Of a DNA stretch of 64,000 bases, positions 51,341 through 59,881 are shown piece by piece; the first letter of the stretch is position 1; each line of letters opens with the position of its first letter. Made by a program: the position numbers and the translations under genes. Location of the stretch: assembly GCA_016707075.1 (NCBI GenBank), contig JADJII010000005.1, forward strand, positions 1-64,000, written 5' to 3'. The notes below the pieces were generated by a model, which was not told where the DNA came from, ran no database searches, and saw only the letters and a list, made by a program, of their open reading frames with translations. Origin of the DNA: Egaibacter danicus. Its GTDB lineage: Bacteria > Pseudomonadota > Gammaproteobacteria > Burkholderiales > Burkholderiaceae_C.

Positions 51341-52576
51341 TCAGACCACGGTCAGGCGTTGAAACAGCCCGCCTGGCAGACGCGATACCAGACCTTCCAG
51401 TTCGAGCGTCATCAGATCCGCCTGGAGTTGCGCAGTGGGTATGCCGGTTCGGGCTTGCAGCGCGTCCAGCCCCACCGGGTCAAACCCAAGGGCGGCCAGC
51501 AGGCCATTTTCTGCGTCTGACAAGTCGTCGGCCTCCGTGGAGTCTTCGTGAGACGCGCTTGAACTGGCAGTGCTTTGTTTTGGGAGGGGAATTTTCAGTT
51601 CTTCCAGCACATCCTCGGCCGACTCCACCAGCTTGGCGCCCTGACGGATCAGGGCATGGCAGCCTCGCGCCTGCGTGGAATGGATGGAGCCGGGAATGGC
51701 GAACACGTCCTTACCCTGCTCGGCAGCCAGCCGCGCGGTGATGAGTGAGCCCGACTTGAGCGCGGCTTCCACCACCAGTGTGCCCTGCGCCAGCCCGGCA
51801 ATCAGCCGGTTGCGTCTGGGGAAATTTTCGGCCAGCGGCGGTGTGCCCAGCGGGTATTCGCTGATGATCAGGCCGTTTTCGGCAATGCGGTGCGCCAGAT
51901 CGCGGTGGCTTTTCGGATATACGCGGTCCAGACCGGTGCCCACCACGGCAATCGTGGCCAAGCGGTTGTCGTTAGGACCCAAGCCGTCCAGAGCACCTTC
52001 ATGGGCTGCACCGTCCACGCCCAGCGCCAGGCCGGACACCACGGTCAGCCCTGCTTCGCTGAACGCTTTGGCAAAGTGCCTGGCGTTGGCTGCGCCCTGC
52101 GGCGTCGGGTTTCGGCTACCCACGATGGCAATACCGCTGGCCAGGCTGTTTGCTATTGAATTAATAGCTGTTTGCGCATATTGGACGAGGGCTGAGGGGC
52201 TATTTGACCCCTCATTTTCGCTATTTCCCGTGGATTCGTTGCGCTGACCGCCCAGCAGGTAAAGCATCAGTGGTGGGTCTTCAATCGTGAGTAGGGACGG
52301 CGGATAGGTGGGGTTACCCAGCACCGCGATGCGCCGCCGCTGGCGATCGGCTTCCAGCCAGCTCCAGGTGGTTTCCAGCAATGCGGTCAGTTCAGGTGGT
52401 TCGGTATGAAGGCTGGTGGCCTGCTTGCGGCTGACCACCTGTGCCAGGGTGGAGATGGGTTGGGTGAAGATGGATTCCGGCAGCCCAAACGCCGCCAACA
52501 GCTTGCGAGCCGACCCGTTGCCAACACCTGGTGTGAGCGTCAGGCGCAGCCATGCAGCGAGTTCTTCGCGCTCCAT
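51341..52576 (-). CDS. dprA: DNA-processing protein DprA
   Basis: DprA loads RecA on incoming single-stranded DNA during natural transformation. The 411-residue protein has an N-terminal SAM-like domain (about 1-85), a Rossmann-like core (IAIVGSRNPTPQGAANARHF; VVSGLALGVDGAAHEGALDG; FPRRNRLIAGLAQGTLVVEA) and a C-terminal winged helix (about 350-405). Between the SAM and Rossmann domains, about residues 115-150 are unusually long and include ALVQYAQTAINSIANSLA, encoded by repeat copy I in frame. The rest is normal, so the extension appears tolerated. Confidence 0.95.
   Translation of the reverse strand: MEREELAAWLRLTLTPGVGNGSARKLLAAFGLPESIFTQPISTLAQVVSRKQATSLHTEPPELTALLETTWSWLEADRQRRRIAVLGNPTYPPSLLTIEDPPLMLYLLGGQRNESTGNSENEGSNSPSALVQYAQTAINSIANSLASGIAIVGSRNPTPQGAANARHFAKAFSEAGLTVVSGLALGVDGAAHEGALDGLGPNDNRLATIAVVGTGLDRVYPKSHRDLAHRIAENGLIISEYPLGTPPLAENFPRRNRLIAGLAQGTLVVEAALKSGSLITARLAAEQGKDVFAIPGSIHSTQARGCHALIRQGAKLVESAEDVLEELKIPLPKQSTASSSASHEDSTEADDLSDAENGLLAALGFDPVGLDALQARTGIPTAQLQADLMTLELEGLVSRLPGGLFQRLTVV
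52152..52218 (+). repeat. interspersed repeat copy I (inside dprA)
   Basis: The cleanest copy: GCTATTGAATTAATAGC, then TGTTTGCGCATATTGGACG, then AGGGCTGAGGGGC, and a right palindrome-like GGGGCTATTTGACCCC before TCATTTT. It is translated in antisense as the DprA linker. Confidence 0.9.
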
Positions 52577-52606
52577 AAGGTATTGTGGGGAGGTACCCAG
52601 CGGGTG

Positions 52607-52635
52607 AGTTCAGACCACCGCCGGCGGTCTGAACT
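52607..52635 (-). terminator. hairpin between LysM gene and dprA
   Basis: A perfect 10-bp inverted repeat AGTTCAGACC (52607-52616) / GGTCTGAACT (52626-52635) with a GC-rich 9-nt loop, just downstream of the LysM stop. There is no T run on the minus strand, so termination is only possible. Confidence 0.45.
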
Positions 52636-52646
52636 GAATCGCCGTA

Positions 52647-53882
52647 TTAGCGCGGGCTGCCCAGCCGGTCACCAACGCGAATGACTTCTGTCACTTCCAG
52701 AACCAGTGCGTAGGAAACGCGGTCAAACGTGCGGAACACCATCAGCAGGCCGTTACGCTCGTCTGGCAGCTTGATCTGGGGCTTGGTCGCATCAGTCTTG
52801 TCCTGCATGCGCAGGCCGTCTTTCAGGATGGCCATGACATAGCCGTTTTGCATGCCATCCCTGGTGCCGCGATTGATCACGACAACCTGATTTTGCGCCG
52901 CATTGACCACGGCGCTGCCATAGACCGACACAATGCGGCCATCCACGTTGCCTTCAGGGGCGCGCGGGGCGTAATTGGGGAACTGGCGCTCAGGTTCGGG
53001 CACCAGGCGGTCACCAACACGCATTTCTTCTTTCGCCGAAATGATGTCAATGGTTGCGGGCACGATGTCGGTCGTGGTCTTGCCGTCTGTAGCCTTGGCC
53101 TGCTGGGTGGATTCGCTGCGAACCAGCGTGGCACCACCAATGTACTGCGCTTCGTAAGCCAATATTTCGCCAGTACCGGGGTCTTTCAGGGGTGTGGCGT
53201 TTCGGAAGATGCGGTATTGCTTTTCCTTGCGTTGGTCATCCAGCAGCGGCGCATCGGCAGGGCCGCGGGCATAGGCGCGGTCTCCCTTGGTCAGCAGCAC
53301 CCGGCCTTCGCCCTGCTGAGCTCCCGCCACGATGCGGGGCGCGGCAGTCAATCCCTTTTCGTCCACCACGATGGGCTCGGCCAGGAACGATTCGATCTGG
53401 TTGAAATCAATGGTGGGCAGGGCACCACCGCTCAAAGCTTCATACCGGGTGCGTGGCGACACCTTGACGGTATCGGTAGGGGCATCACCGGTACCCGACG
53501 CGCCGGTACGCAGGGTGGCGCGGCCGTCTTTCTTTTCCAGGAATAGCTGTTGTCCCGGGTAAATCAGGTGCGGATTCTTGATTTCTTTGAGGTTCATGCC
53601 CCACAACTCAGGCCAGCGCCATGGGCTTTTGAGGAAGATTTTCGAGATGGCCCACAGGGTGTCACCCCGTTTGACGGTGTAGTTGTCAGGCGCGTTCGGT
53701 GCCAGTTCGCTTAAGGGGACGCCAGCTTGGGCCACCTGTTCGGCGGTAGCTTTCTGCCCGGCCGTGATGGGGTAGTTCTGGGCCAGAGCGGGCAATGCCA
53801 GCAGGGCTCCGGCCGCCAGCATCAGGGCAGAACTTGCAAATCGGGATGTCGTCATCATGTGTTTGTTCATATCTTGCTGCAT
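52647..53882 (-). CDS. LysM-domain exported protein
   Basis: A 411-residue exported protein with one LysM domain at about 66-115 (APDNYTVKRGDTLWAISKIF, then NPHLIYPGQQLFL), which binds the glycan backbone of peptidoglycan, and a 300-residue strand-rich C-terminal region of unknown fold. Such proteins sit beside dprA or def in many betaproteobacteria. ATG 53882 is preferred because GGAAAGG lies 8 nt upstream; this ribosome-binding site is inside a 7-bp hairpin. ATG 53870 is an alternative. Confidence 0.85.
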   Translation of the reverse strand: MQQDMNKHMMTTSRFASSALMLAAGALLALPALAQNYPITAGQKATAEQVAQAGVPLSELAPNAPDNYTVKRGDTLWAISKIFLKSPWRWPELWGMNLKEIKNPHLIYPGQQLFLEKKDGRATLRTGASGTGDAPTDTVKVSPRTRYEALSGGALPTIDFNQIESFLAEPIVVDEKGLTAAPRIVAGAQQGEGRVLLTKGDRAYARGPADAPLLDDQRKEKQYRIFRNATPLKDPGTGEILAYEAQYIGGATLVRSESTQQAKATDGKTTTDIVPATIDIISAKEEMRVGDRLVPEPERQFPNYAPRAPEGNVDGRIVSVYGSAVVNAAQNQVVVINRGTRDGMQNGYVMAILKDGLRMQDKTDATKPQIKLPDERNGLLMVFRTFDRVSYALVLEVTEVIRVGDRLGSPR

Positions 53883-53885
53883 TAC

Positions 53886-53905
53886 AAGTGCCTTTCCGGG
53901 CACTT
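53886..53905 (-). promoter_or_regulatory. hairpin enclosing the LysM gene ribosome-binding site
   Basis: Perfect 7-bp arms AAGTGCC (53886-53892) and GGCACTT (53899-53905) surround a 6-nt loop. On the minus-strand mRNA the loop and 3' arm contain GGAAAGG, the putative Shine-Dalgarno for ATG 53882. Structure-controlled translation is possible. Confidence 0.45.
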
Positions 53906-54062
53906 CAGGTTGACGGTCAGACGGGCCACGGTTGGCGCTCAAATCCTGATAAATCACGCACGATTTTGCGCTCAAGTCCTTGATCGGGCAACGTTTTCGG
54001 GCTTTGGCCCATGCGAGATGGCTGAAAAGTAGCGAAAATAACGACATCTTTGAGACGAATTC

Positions 54063-54572
54063 ATGGCTTTACTTCCCATTCTTTGTTACCCCGACCCCAA
54101 ATTGCACAAGGTGGCCAAACCGGTGCCACAGGTCGATGCGCGCATGAAAAATCTGGTTGCCGACATGCTGGAGACCATGTACGAGGCCAAGGGCATCGGT
54201 CTGGCTGCCACGCAGGTGGACGTGCACGAACGCCTGATCGTCATTGATGTGTCGGAAGAACGCAACGCGCCGCTGGTACTGATCAACCCTGTATTGACCT
54301 GGACCAGCGCGGAAAAACATATCAATGAAGAAGGTTGCCTGTCCGTTCCCGGCATCTATGACGGCGTGGAGCGTTTCAACGCCGTCCATGTGACTGCACT
54401 GGACGATGGCGGGAAATCCCGAATCATTGAGGCTGAAGGTCTGCTGGCAGTATGTATCCAGCATGAGATGGATCATCTGATGGGTAAGGTGTTTGTCGAA
54501 TACCTGTCACCGCTCAAACGCAACCGCATCAAGACCAAAATGCTCAAAGCCCAGCGCGAGGAGCGCGCTTGA
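54063..54572 (+). CDS. def: peptide deformylase
   Basis: Deformylase removes the N-formyl group from nascent proteins. The 169-residue protein has all three family motifs: GIGLAATQ (about 44-51), EEGCLSVPG (89-97) with the metal-ligand Cys, and QHEMDHLMG (131-139) with the two His ligands and catalytic Glu. It overlaps fmt by 4 bp (TTGA), the usual def-fmt pair, and is divergent from the LysM gene. Confidence 0.97.
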   Translation: MALLPILCYPDPKLHKVAKPVPQVDARMKNLVADMLETMYEAKGIGLAATQVDVHERLIVIDVSEERNAPLVLINPVLTWTSAEKHINEEGCLSVPGIYDGVERFNAVHVTALDDGGKSRIIEAEGLLAVCIQHEMDHLMGKVFVEYLSPLKRNRIKTKMLKAQREERA

Positions 54573-55549
54573 GGGTCATTTTTGCGGGCACGCCTGAGTT
54601 TGCCCGCGTGGCGCTGGAGCGGTTGCACGCGGCCGGGCATGAAATCGTGTTGGTGCTCACTCAGCCTGACAGGCCTGCTGGTCGTGGCTTGAAGCTCCAG
54701 GCTTCGGTCGTTAGAACCTGTGCGCTGGCGCACAACCTGCCGGTTGCCCAGCCCCGCAGCCTGCGTCTGGACGGCAAATTCCCGGAAGAAGCTGCGGCTG
54801 CCAAAGAGGCGATTCAGGCTGCGCGAGCCGAAGTGATGGTCGTCGCGGCCTACGGTCTGATCCTGCCGCAGTGGGTGCTGGATGAGGTGGCTTGCCTGAA
54901 TATCCATGCCTCCCTGCTCCCCCGCTGGCGCGGTGCCGCGCCAATTCACCGGGCCATTGAAGCGGGTGATGCCGAAACGGGCGTGACTATCATGCAGATG
55001 GATGCGGGGCTGGATACCGGCGACATGCTGCTCGTCCAGAGCCTGCCCATTGTTCACCGCGGTCCGCAGGCCGACACCACCGGCAGCCTGCACGACAAGC
55101 TGGCCGCACTGGGTGGCGATCTGATCGTTCAGGCCCTGAAACTGGTCGCAACCTCAGGTCTGAAGCCACAAGCCCAGCCGTTGGACGGTGTGACCTACGC
55201 ACACAAGATCGACAAGGCAGAAAGCGCGGTGGACTGGAGTCAGGATGCCGATGTGATCGAGCGGCGCATCCGCGCGTTTAACCCCACGCCGGGTGTCTCC
55301 ACTGAACTGGGGAACGACACGTTTAAACTCTGGCGCTCCGAAATTCATAGCTACTCACGCAATGTGGACGAGGGATGTGGCACTATTTTAGAGGTAAATT
55401 CGGCAGGAATTGACGTGGCATGCGGTTCGGGCGTGCTGCGCCTGACCGAGCTGCAGCGCGCGGGCGGCAAACGGTTGGACGTGGCCGATTTGCTGCGCGG
55501 TGCGACCGACATCCAGCCTGGTGCCCGATTTGGAAAGCTGGCGGCCTAG
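54569..55549 (+). CDS. fmt: methionyl-tRNA formyltransferase
   Basis: Fmt formylates initiator Met-tRNA. The 326-residue protein begins at TTG 54569 in the def stop (MRVIFAGTPEFARVALERL). The formyl-transferase core shows NIHASLLPRWRGAAPIHRAI with the catalytic Asn/His (about 111-130) and MDAGLDTGDML; the C-terminal OB-like domain ends with LRLTELQRAGGKRL. Residues about 258-275 (IHSYSRNVDEGCGTIL) come from repeat copy F. The stop overlaps the azlC GTG (TAGTG). Confidence 0.96.
   Translation: MRVIFAGTPEFARVALERLHAAGHEIVLVLTQPDRPAGRGLKLQASVVRTCALAHNLPVAQPRSLRLDGKFPEEAAAAKEAIQAARAEVMVVAAYGLILPQWVLDEVACLNIHASLLPRWRGAAPIHRAIEAGDAETGVTIMQMDAGLDTGDMLLVQSLPIVHRGPQADTTGSLHDKLAALGGDLIVQALKLVATSGLKPQAQPLDGVTYAHKIDKAESAVDWSQDADVIERRIRAFNPTPGVSTELGNDTFKLWRSEIHSYSRNVDEGCGTILEVNSAGIDVACGSGVLRLTELQRAGGKRLDVADLLRGATDIQPGARFGKLAA
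55341..55392 (+). repeat. interspersed repeat copy F (inside fmt)
   Basis: ATAGCTACTCACGCAATGTG, then GACGAGGGATGTGGC. The left arm is reduced and the right palindrome is absent or changed (CACTATTTTAG). It lies in frame in the C-terminal domain of Fmt, in sense. Confidence 0.6.
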
Positions 55550-56289
55550 TGTTTTTCCGGCGCGTTCACTACACCCATCCCGCATTTCACCAGGGTGTGC
55601 GCGATCTGTCGGGCATGGCCCCCGGCATCGCCGCCTGGGGGCTGATGACCGGCGTGGCCATGGTGAAGTCCGGCATGAGCGTGGCCGAGTCGCTGCTGAT
55701 GGCGCTGATCGTTTTTGCCGGCAGTTCCCAGCTGGCGGCCATTCCGCTCATCATTGCCGGGGCACCGATCTGGATCATTTTGGCTACCGGGTTTTGCGTA
55801 AACCTGCGTTTTGTCGTGTTTAGCCTGCATTTAAGGCCTTATTTGATGCATTTGCCGCTGTGGGAGCGCCTGACGCACGGCTACTTCACGGCTGACCTCA
55901 GTTATGTGCTGTTCACGCGCCGGTTTGCGCACCCGGCCACGGAGCCGGCCGAACGCCTGGCGCAGGACGCTTATCTCAGTGGAAATTGTTTCCTGAACTG
56001 GATGAGCTGGGTGGGCGCCAGCGTGGTAGGGGTGGCGCTGGCCAATTTCATTCCGCCAGCCTGGGGGCTGGGTTTTGCCGGCATCCTGTGCCTGATCGGC
56101 ATTCTGTGCAGTCTGGCCACCACGCGGCTGCGGCTGCTGTCGGCGGCAGTGGCTGGTGTTGCGACTGTTGCCACGTACGCATTGCCTTTGAAACTCAACA
56201 TCCTGGTGGCGATTGCCGCCGCAGTGATCCTGTGTCTGACGATTGAAGACCGCATGCCGTCTTCCGCCCCTAACCAGCAGGCGTCATGA
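55549..56289 (+). CDS. azlC: AzlC family branched-chain amino acid exporter subunit
   Basis: A 246-residue membrane protein of the AzlC family, which with AzlD exports branched-chain amino acids or analogues. About seven hydrophobic segments are seen. The start region GVRDLSGMAPGIAAWGLMTG and the LMALIVFAGSSQLAAIPLI helix match the family. GTG 55549 overlaps the fmt stop; the stop overlaps azlD (ATGA). Confidence 0.9.
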   Translation: MFFRRVHYTHPAFHQGVRDLSGMAPGIAAWGLMTGVAMVKSGMSVAESLLMALIVFAGSSQLAAIPLIIAGAPIWIILATGFCVNLRFVVFSLHLRPYLMHLPLWERLTHGYFTADLSYVLFTRRFAHPATEPAERLAQDAYLSGNCFLNWMSWVGASVVGVALANFIPPAWGLGFAGILCLIGILCSLATTRLRLLSAAVAGVATVATYALPLKLNILVAIAAAVILCLTIEDRMPSSAPNQQAS

Positions 56290-56621
56290 TGGACTTTGAT
56301 CTCTATACCCTCACGGTCATTCTGGGTCTGGCCTGCGTGACGGTGCTGGCGCGCGGTTTCTTCCTGATTTCCAAAACCTCATGGAACCTGCCTCATTGGG
56401 CGCAGCGGGGCCTGCAGTACGCACCCATTGCCGCACTGGCTGCAGTGGTGTTGCCCGAGGTGGTGATGACCCAGGGGCATTTAGTGAGCACCTGGCAAGA
56501 TGCACGCCTGTTTGCCGCGGCGGCGGGAGCGGTTGCTTACTTCTGGCGTAAAGACGTTTTAATTACTATTCTTGCAGGCATGGGGGTCTTCATGCCCTTG
56601 CATCTTGGGCTGGGCTGGTAG
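56286..56621 (+). CDS. azlD: AzlD family branched-chain amino acid exporter subunit
   Basis: A 111-residue partner of AzlC with four hydrophobic segments, the first LYTLTVILGLACVTVLARGF and a typical conserved LPEVV near the second loop. Small size and ATGA coupling to azlC are standard. ATG 56289 is an equal alternative. Confidence 0.9.
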   Translation: MMDFDLYTLTVILGLACVTVLARGFFLISKTSWNLPHWAQRGLQYAPIAALAAVVLPEVVMTQGHLVSTWQDARLFAAAAGAVAYFWRKDVLITILAGMGVFMPLHLGLGW

Positions 56622-56634
56622 CGGCGTAAACCTG

Positions 56635-56651
56635 ATTAAGGCGCGCTTAAG
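56635..56651 (+). promoter_or_regulatory. PmrA/QseB-type box upstream of eptA
   Basis: ATTAAG-GCGCG-CTTAAG: two TTAAG half-sites whose starts are 11 bp apart, matching the YTTAAK-N5-YTTAAK consensus of PmrA/BasR-like regulators. A third TTAAG begins at 56661. The site lies about 114 bp upstream of the eptA start, in the same orientation. Confidence 0.6.
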
Positions 56652-56764
56652 TACGCCGCGTTAAGGTCTCCTGTTTGTGCGCGTTCACAAGCTGTGCAAA
56701 CTGAAGAAATGAAAGAGGTCTCGAACTTGTTGTTGAACATTTGTTCCCCCATTTACCAAGGCAC

Positions 56765-58459
56765 ATGTCTGGTTGCGGCATTGGGAGCGCCCGTTTGAGT
56801 GCACGCTCAGGCGTTGCCGTGTCACGGCCATGGAGCCCGCCCATGCTGGCTTTGGTGGTCAGCGGCTGGCTGGCCACAATGGGCAATGTGCCGTTGTGGC
56901 GCGCCCTGTGGGCTTTACCCGAGCACAGTGGTTTGCGCGGCCTGCTGTTTGCTGCCGGTTTTGCGGGTGTGATCGGGGCTGCCACGATGGCCTTGCTCAG
57001 CCTGCTGGCCTGGCCCCGGGTTTTCAAAGTGGTGGCCAGTCTGCTGTTGATTACCGCGGCATCCAGCACCTATTTCATGCTGCAGTACGGTGTGGTGATC
57101 GACGCCACCATGATGGCCAACGTCATGCACACGGATGCCCGCGAGACACGCGACCTGTTGTCCTGGTGGCTGGCGCTGAGCCTGGTGTTGATCGCCGGTA
57201 TTCCCATGATCTGGCTGTTCCGGCAAAAGCTGGTCGAGCGCTCACTTTGGTCGCACGCATGGCGTAACGTGCTGGCTGCGTTGGCGGCCGTGGTCGTGAT
57301 GCTGGGGGTATTGCTGGCGTCGTATCAGGACATGGCGTCGCTGATGCGCAACCACAAGGATGTTCGTTACCTGATCAATCCGCTCAATGCGTTATACGGC
57401 GTGGGCAAGCTGGCGGCTGATCAGGTGCCGCGTACCCAGCAGGTGCTGCAGTCGATTGGCGAGGATGCCCGGCTCGGCGCAACCTACGCCGCCCAGAAAA
57501 CGCCTCCAATCGTCGTGCTGGTGATCGGTGAAACGGCGCGGGCTGCGAATTTTTCGCTGGGCGGGTATGCCCGTGATACCAACCCCGAGCTGTCCGAGCT
57601 GAAGAAAACGGGTGATTTGACTTATTACAGTGCCGTACGCTCTTGCGGTACCAATACCCAGGCATCCGTGCCCTGCATGTTTTCGCATATGGGCAAATCT
57701 GACTACGAGGCCAGCCCCCAGCGGTTTGAAAATCTGCTGGATGTTCTTCAGCGCGCCGGGCTGGCGGTGTTGTGGCTAGATAACCAGTCGGGATGCAAGG
57801 GGCTATGTGATCGAATCCCTAACGTCGTGACCCGCACACTGGAGGAGCCCGGCCTGTGTGAGGGCGGCGAGTGTTTGGACGAGATCATGCTCAAGGGTCT
57901 GGACGAGCGTATTGCAGAACTGGACCCCGCGCGGCGTTCGCGTGGCGTGGTGATCGTGATGCACCAAATGGGCAGCCATGGGCCGGCTTACTTCCGGCGC
58001 TCACCTGTCGCCTTCAAGAAATTCATGCCCGAGTGTGCGACCAATGTGCTGCAGGATTGCCCGCGTGAGCAGCTGGTCAACGCGTTTGATAACACGCTGG
58101 TGTATACCGATCACTTTCTCGCCAGCGCCGTGAAGTGGCTGGATCAAAAAAGCCAGGCCAGCCAGGCTGATACAGCGCTGGTCTATCTGTCAGACCACGG
58201 GGAGTCCCTGGGGGAAAATAACCTGTATCTGCATGGCCTGCCCTACGCGCTGGCCCCGGACTTCCAGACCCATGTGCCCATGGTGACCTGGCTGTCGGGT
58301 GAGATGCAGAAGCGGGCGGGCGTCCGTCAGGACTGCCTGAACCAGCACGCGGATACGCCGTTGACGCACGACAACCTGTTTCACGCCATGCTGGGGCTGC
58401 TGGATGTGCAAACGCAGCTTTACAAATCCGGGATGGACTGGTTTGCGGCCTGCCGATGA
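56765..58459 (+). CDS. eptA: phosphoethanolamine transferase (EptA type)
   Basis: A 564-residue inner-membrane enzyme that moves phosphoethanolamine from phosphatidylethanolamine to lipid A (or another glycolipid), lowering surface charge and causing polymyxin resistance in known members. Five membrane segments occupy about 25-200; the periplasmic sulfatase-like domain has VLVIGETARAANFSLGGY, the nucleophile region SCGTNTQASVPCMFSHMG (Thr nucleophile) and LSDHGESLGENNLYLHG with metal ligands. ATG 56765 is chosen (AAGG 5 nt upstream); TTG 56741 is possible. A PmrA-type box lies upstream. Confidence 0.93.
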   Translation: MSGCGIGSARLSARSGVAVSRPWSPPMLALVVSGWLATMGNVPLWRALWALPEHSGLRGLLFAAGFAGVIGAATMALLSLLAWPRVFKVVASLLLITAASSTYFMLQYGVVIDATMMANVMHTDARETRDLLSWWLALSLVLIAGIPMIWLFRQKLVERSLWSHAWRNVLAALAAVVVMLGVLLASYQDMASLMRNHKDVRYLINPLNALYGVGKLAADQVPRTQQVLQSIGEDARLGATYAAQKTPPIVVLVIGETARAANFSLGGYARDTNPELSELKKTGDLTYYSAVRSCGTNTQASVPCMFSHMGKSDYEASPQRFENLLDVLQRAGLAVLWLDNQSGCKGLCDRIPNVVTRTLEEPGLCEGGECLDEIMLKGLDERIAELDPARRSRGVVIVMHQMGSHGPAYFRRSPVAFKKFMPECATNVLQDCPREQLVNAFDNTLVYTDHFLASAVKWLDQKSQASQADTALVYLSDHGESLGENNLYLHGLPYALAPDFQTHVPMVTWLSGEMQKRAGVRQDCLNQHADTPLTHDNLFHAMLGLLDVQTQLYKSGMDWFAACR

Positions 58460-58522
58460 TCGTGTTTTGAAGGGTTGGGCGGGCCTACAATTTCAGGGTT
58501 TTCCACCTGCCTCCATCCCCCC

Positions 58523-59731
58523 ATGAAATTCATCCGCTTTTCTGATCTGTGTGCCCAGGGCCAAGTGGCCGGCAAACGTGTTTTTATCCGTGCCGATCTG
58601 AATGTGCCGCAAGACGATGACGGGAATATCACCGAAGACACCCGCATTCGCGCCTCGGCACCGTGTATCCAGCAGGCACTGGATGCAGGTGCCGCGGTGA
58701 TGGTGACCTCCCATCTGGGCCGCCCGACCGAAGGCGCCTTCAAACCGGAAGACTCGCTCGCGCCCGTGGCCAAACGCCTGGGGGAATTGCTGGGGCGTGA
58801 CGTGCCGCTGGTGTCGAATTGGGTGGACGGTGTCAAGGTCAACGGCAAGGCACTCGCGGCGGGTCAGATGGTCCTGCTGGAGAACTGCCGTGTCAACCCG
58901 GGCGAGAAGAAAAACAGCGAAGAGCTGTCAAAAAAGATGGCTTCGCTGTGCGACATCTTTGTACACGACGCATTCGGCACGGCTCACCGCGCCGAAGCCA
59001 GCACCTACGGCATCGCCCAGTTTGCACCGGTAGCCTGCGCCGGCCCGCTGCTGGCCGCTGAAATGGATGCGATCTCGGCCGCCCTGCTGGCGCCCAAGCG
59101 CCCGCTGGTGGCCATCGTGGCGGGCTCCAAAGTCTCTACCAAACTCACCATTCTCAAAAGTCTGGCGAATAACGTCGATCAGCTGATTGTGGGCGGCGGC
59201 ATCGCCAACACCTTCATGCTGGCCGCCGGCCTGAAGATCGGCAAGAGCCTGGCCGAACCCGATTTGCTGGCCGAGGCCCGGGCGGTGATTGAGGCCATGA
59301 AGGCCCGCGGCGCAGCCGTGCCGATCCCCACCGATGTAGTGACAGCCAAGGAATTCAAAGCCGACGCCGTTGCTACCGTGAAGCGGGCGACCGACGTGGC
59401 GGATGATGACCTGATTCTGGACATAGGCCCTGAAACCGCGAAGACGCTGGCGGTGCAGCTGATGAAGGCGGGCACCATCGTCTGGAACGGCCCGGTGGGG
59501 GTGTTTGAGTTTGCTGCGTTTGAGAATGGTACCAAGGTGATTGCCCACGCTATCGCGGACAGTGCTGCCTTCTCGATTGCCGGTGGCGGCGACACGCTGG
59601 CCGCTATTGCCAAATACGGCATCGAAAAGCAAGTGGGCTATATCTCCACCGGCGGTGGCGCGTTTCTGGAAGTGCTGGAAGGCAAAACCCTGCCCGCGTT
59701 TGAAATCCTGCAGCGCCGTGCCGCAGGCTGA
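58523..59731 (+). CDS. pgk: phosphoglycerate kinase
   Basis: Pgk makes ATP from 1,3-bisphosphoglycerate in glycolysis and the reverse in carbon fixation. The 402-residue protein shows RVFIRADLNVPQ (about 19-30) with the substrate Asp/Asn/Arg, TSHLGRPTEG and the nucleotide-binding C-terminal GGGDTLAAIAKYGIE and STGGGAFLE segments. It heads the pgk-pyk-fba group, here interrupted by a transglycosylase and a remnant gene. Confidence 0.97.
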   Translation: MKFIRFSDLCAQGQVAGKRVFIRADLNVPQDDDGNITEDTRIRASAPCIQQALDAGAAVMVTSHLGRPTEGAFKPEDSLAPVAKRLGELLGRDVPLVSNWVDGVKVNGKALAAGQMVLLENCRVNPGEKKNSEELSKKMASLCDIFVHDAFGTAHRAEASTYGIAQFAPVACAGPLLAAEMDAISAALLAPKRPLVAIVAGSKVSTKLTILKSLANNVDQLIVGGGIANTFMLAAGLKIGKSLAEPDLLAEARAVIEAMKARGAAVPIPTDVVTAKEFKADAVATVKRATDVADDDLILDIGPETAKTLAVQLMKAGTIVWNGPVGVFEFAAFENGTKVIAHAIADSAAFSIAGGGDTLAAIAKYGIEKQVGYISTGGGAFLEVLEGKTLPAFEILQRRAAG

Positions 59732-59831
59732 TTTACGGAACTATTTCACGCATTTCCAGCGTGATTTTGACTTTGCACAAAGCGCGGCCTTCGAGCGGGT
59801 TGATTTTTGGAATTTTTGAGGGTAAAACATT

Positions 59832-59870
59832 AAACATCTGGCGGCTTTAGCAGCCGTTCGGATGTTTTGT
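59832..59870 (+). terminator. terminator-like hairpin after pgk
   Basis: Outer arms AAACATC (59832-59838) / GATGTTT (59861-59867) and inner arms CGGCT (59842-59846) / AGCCG (59852-59856), ending in TTTTGT. Its 3' arm covers the alternative TTG start of the next gene, which favours ATG 59882 for that gene. Confidence 0.5.
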
Positions 59871-59881
59871 CACGTGTAGTC

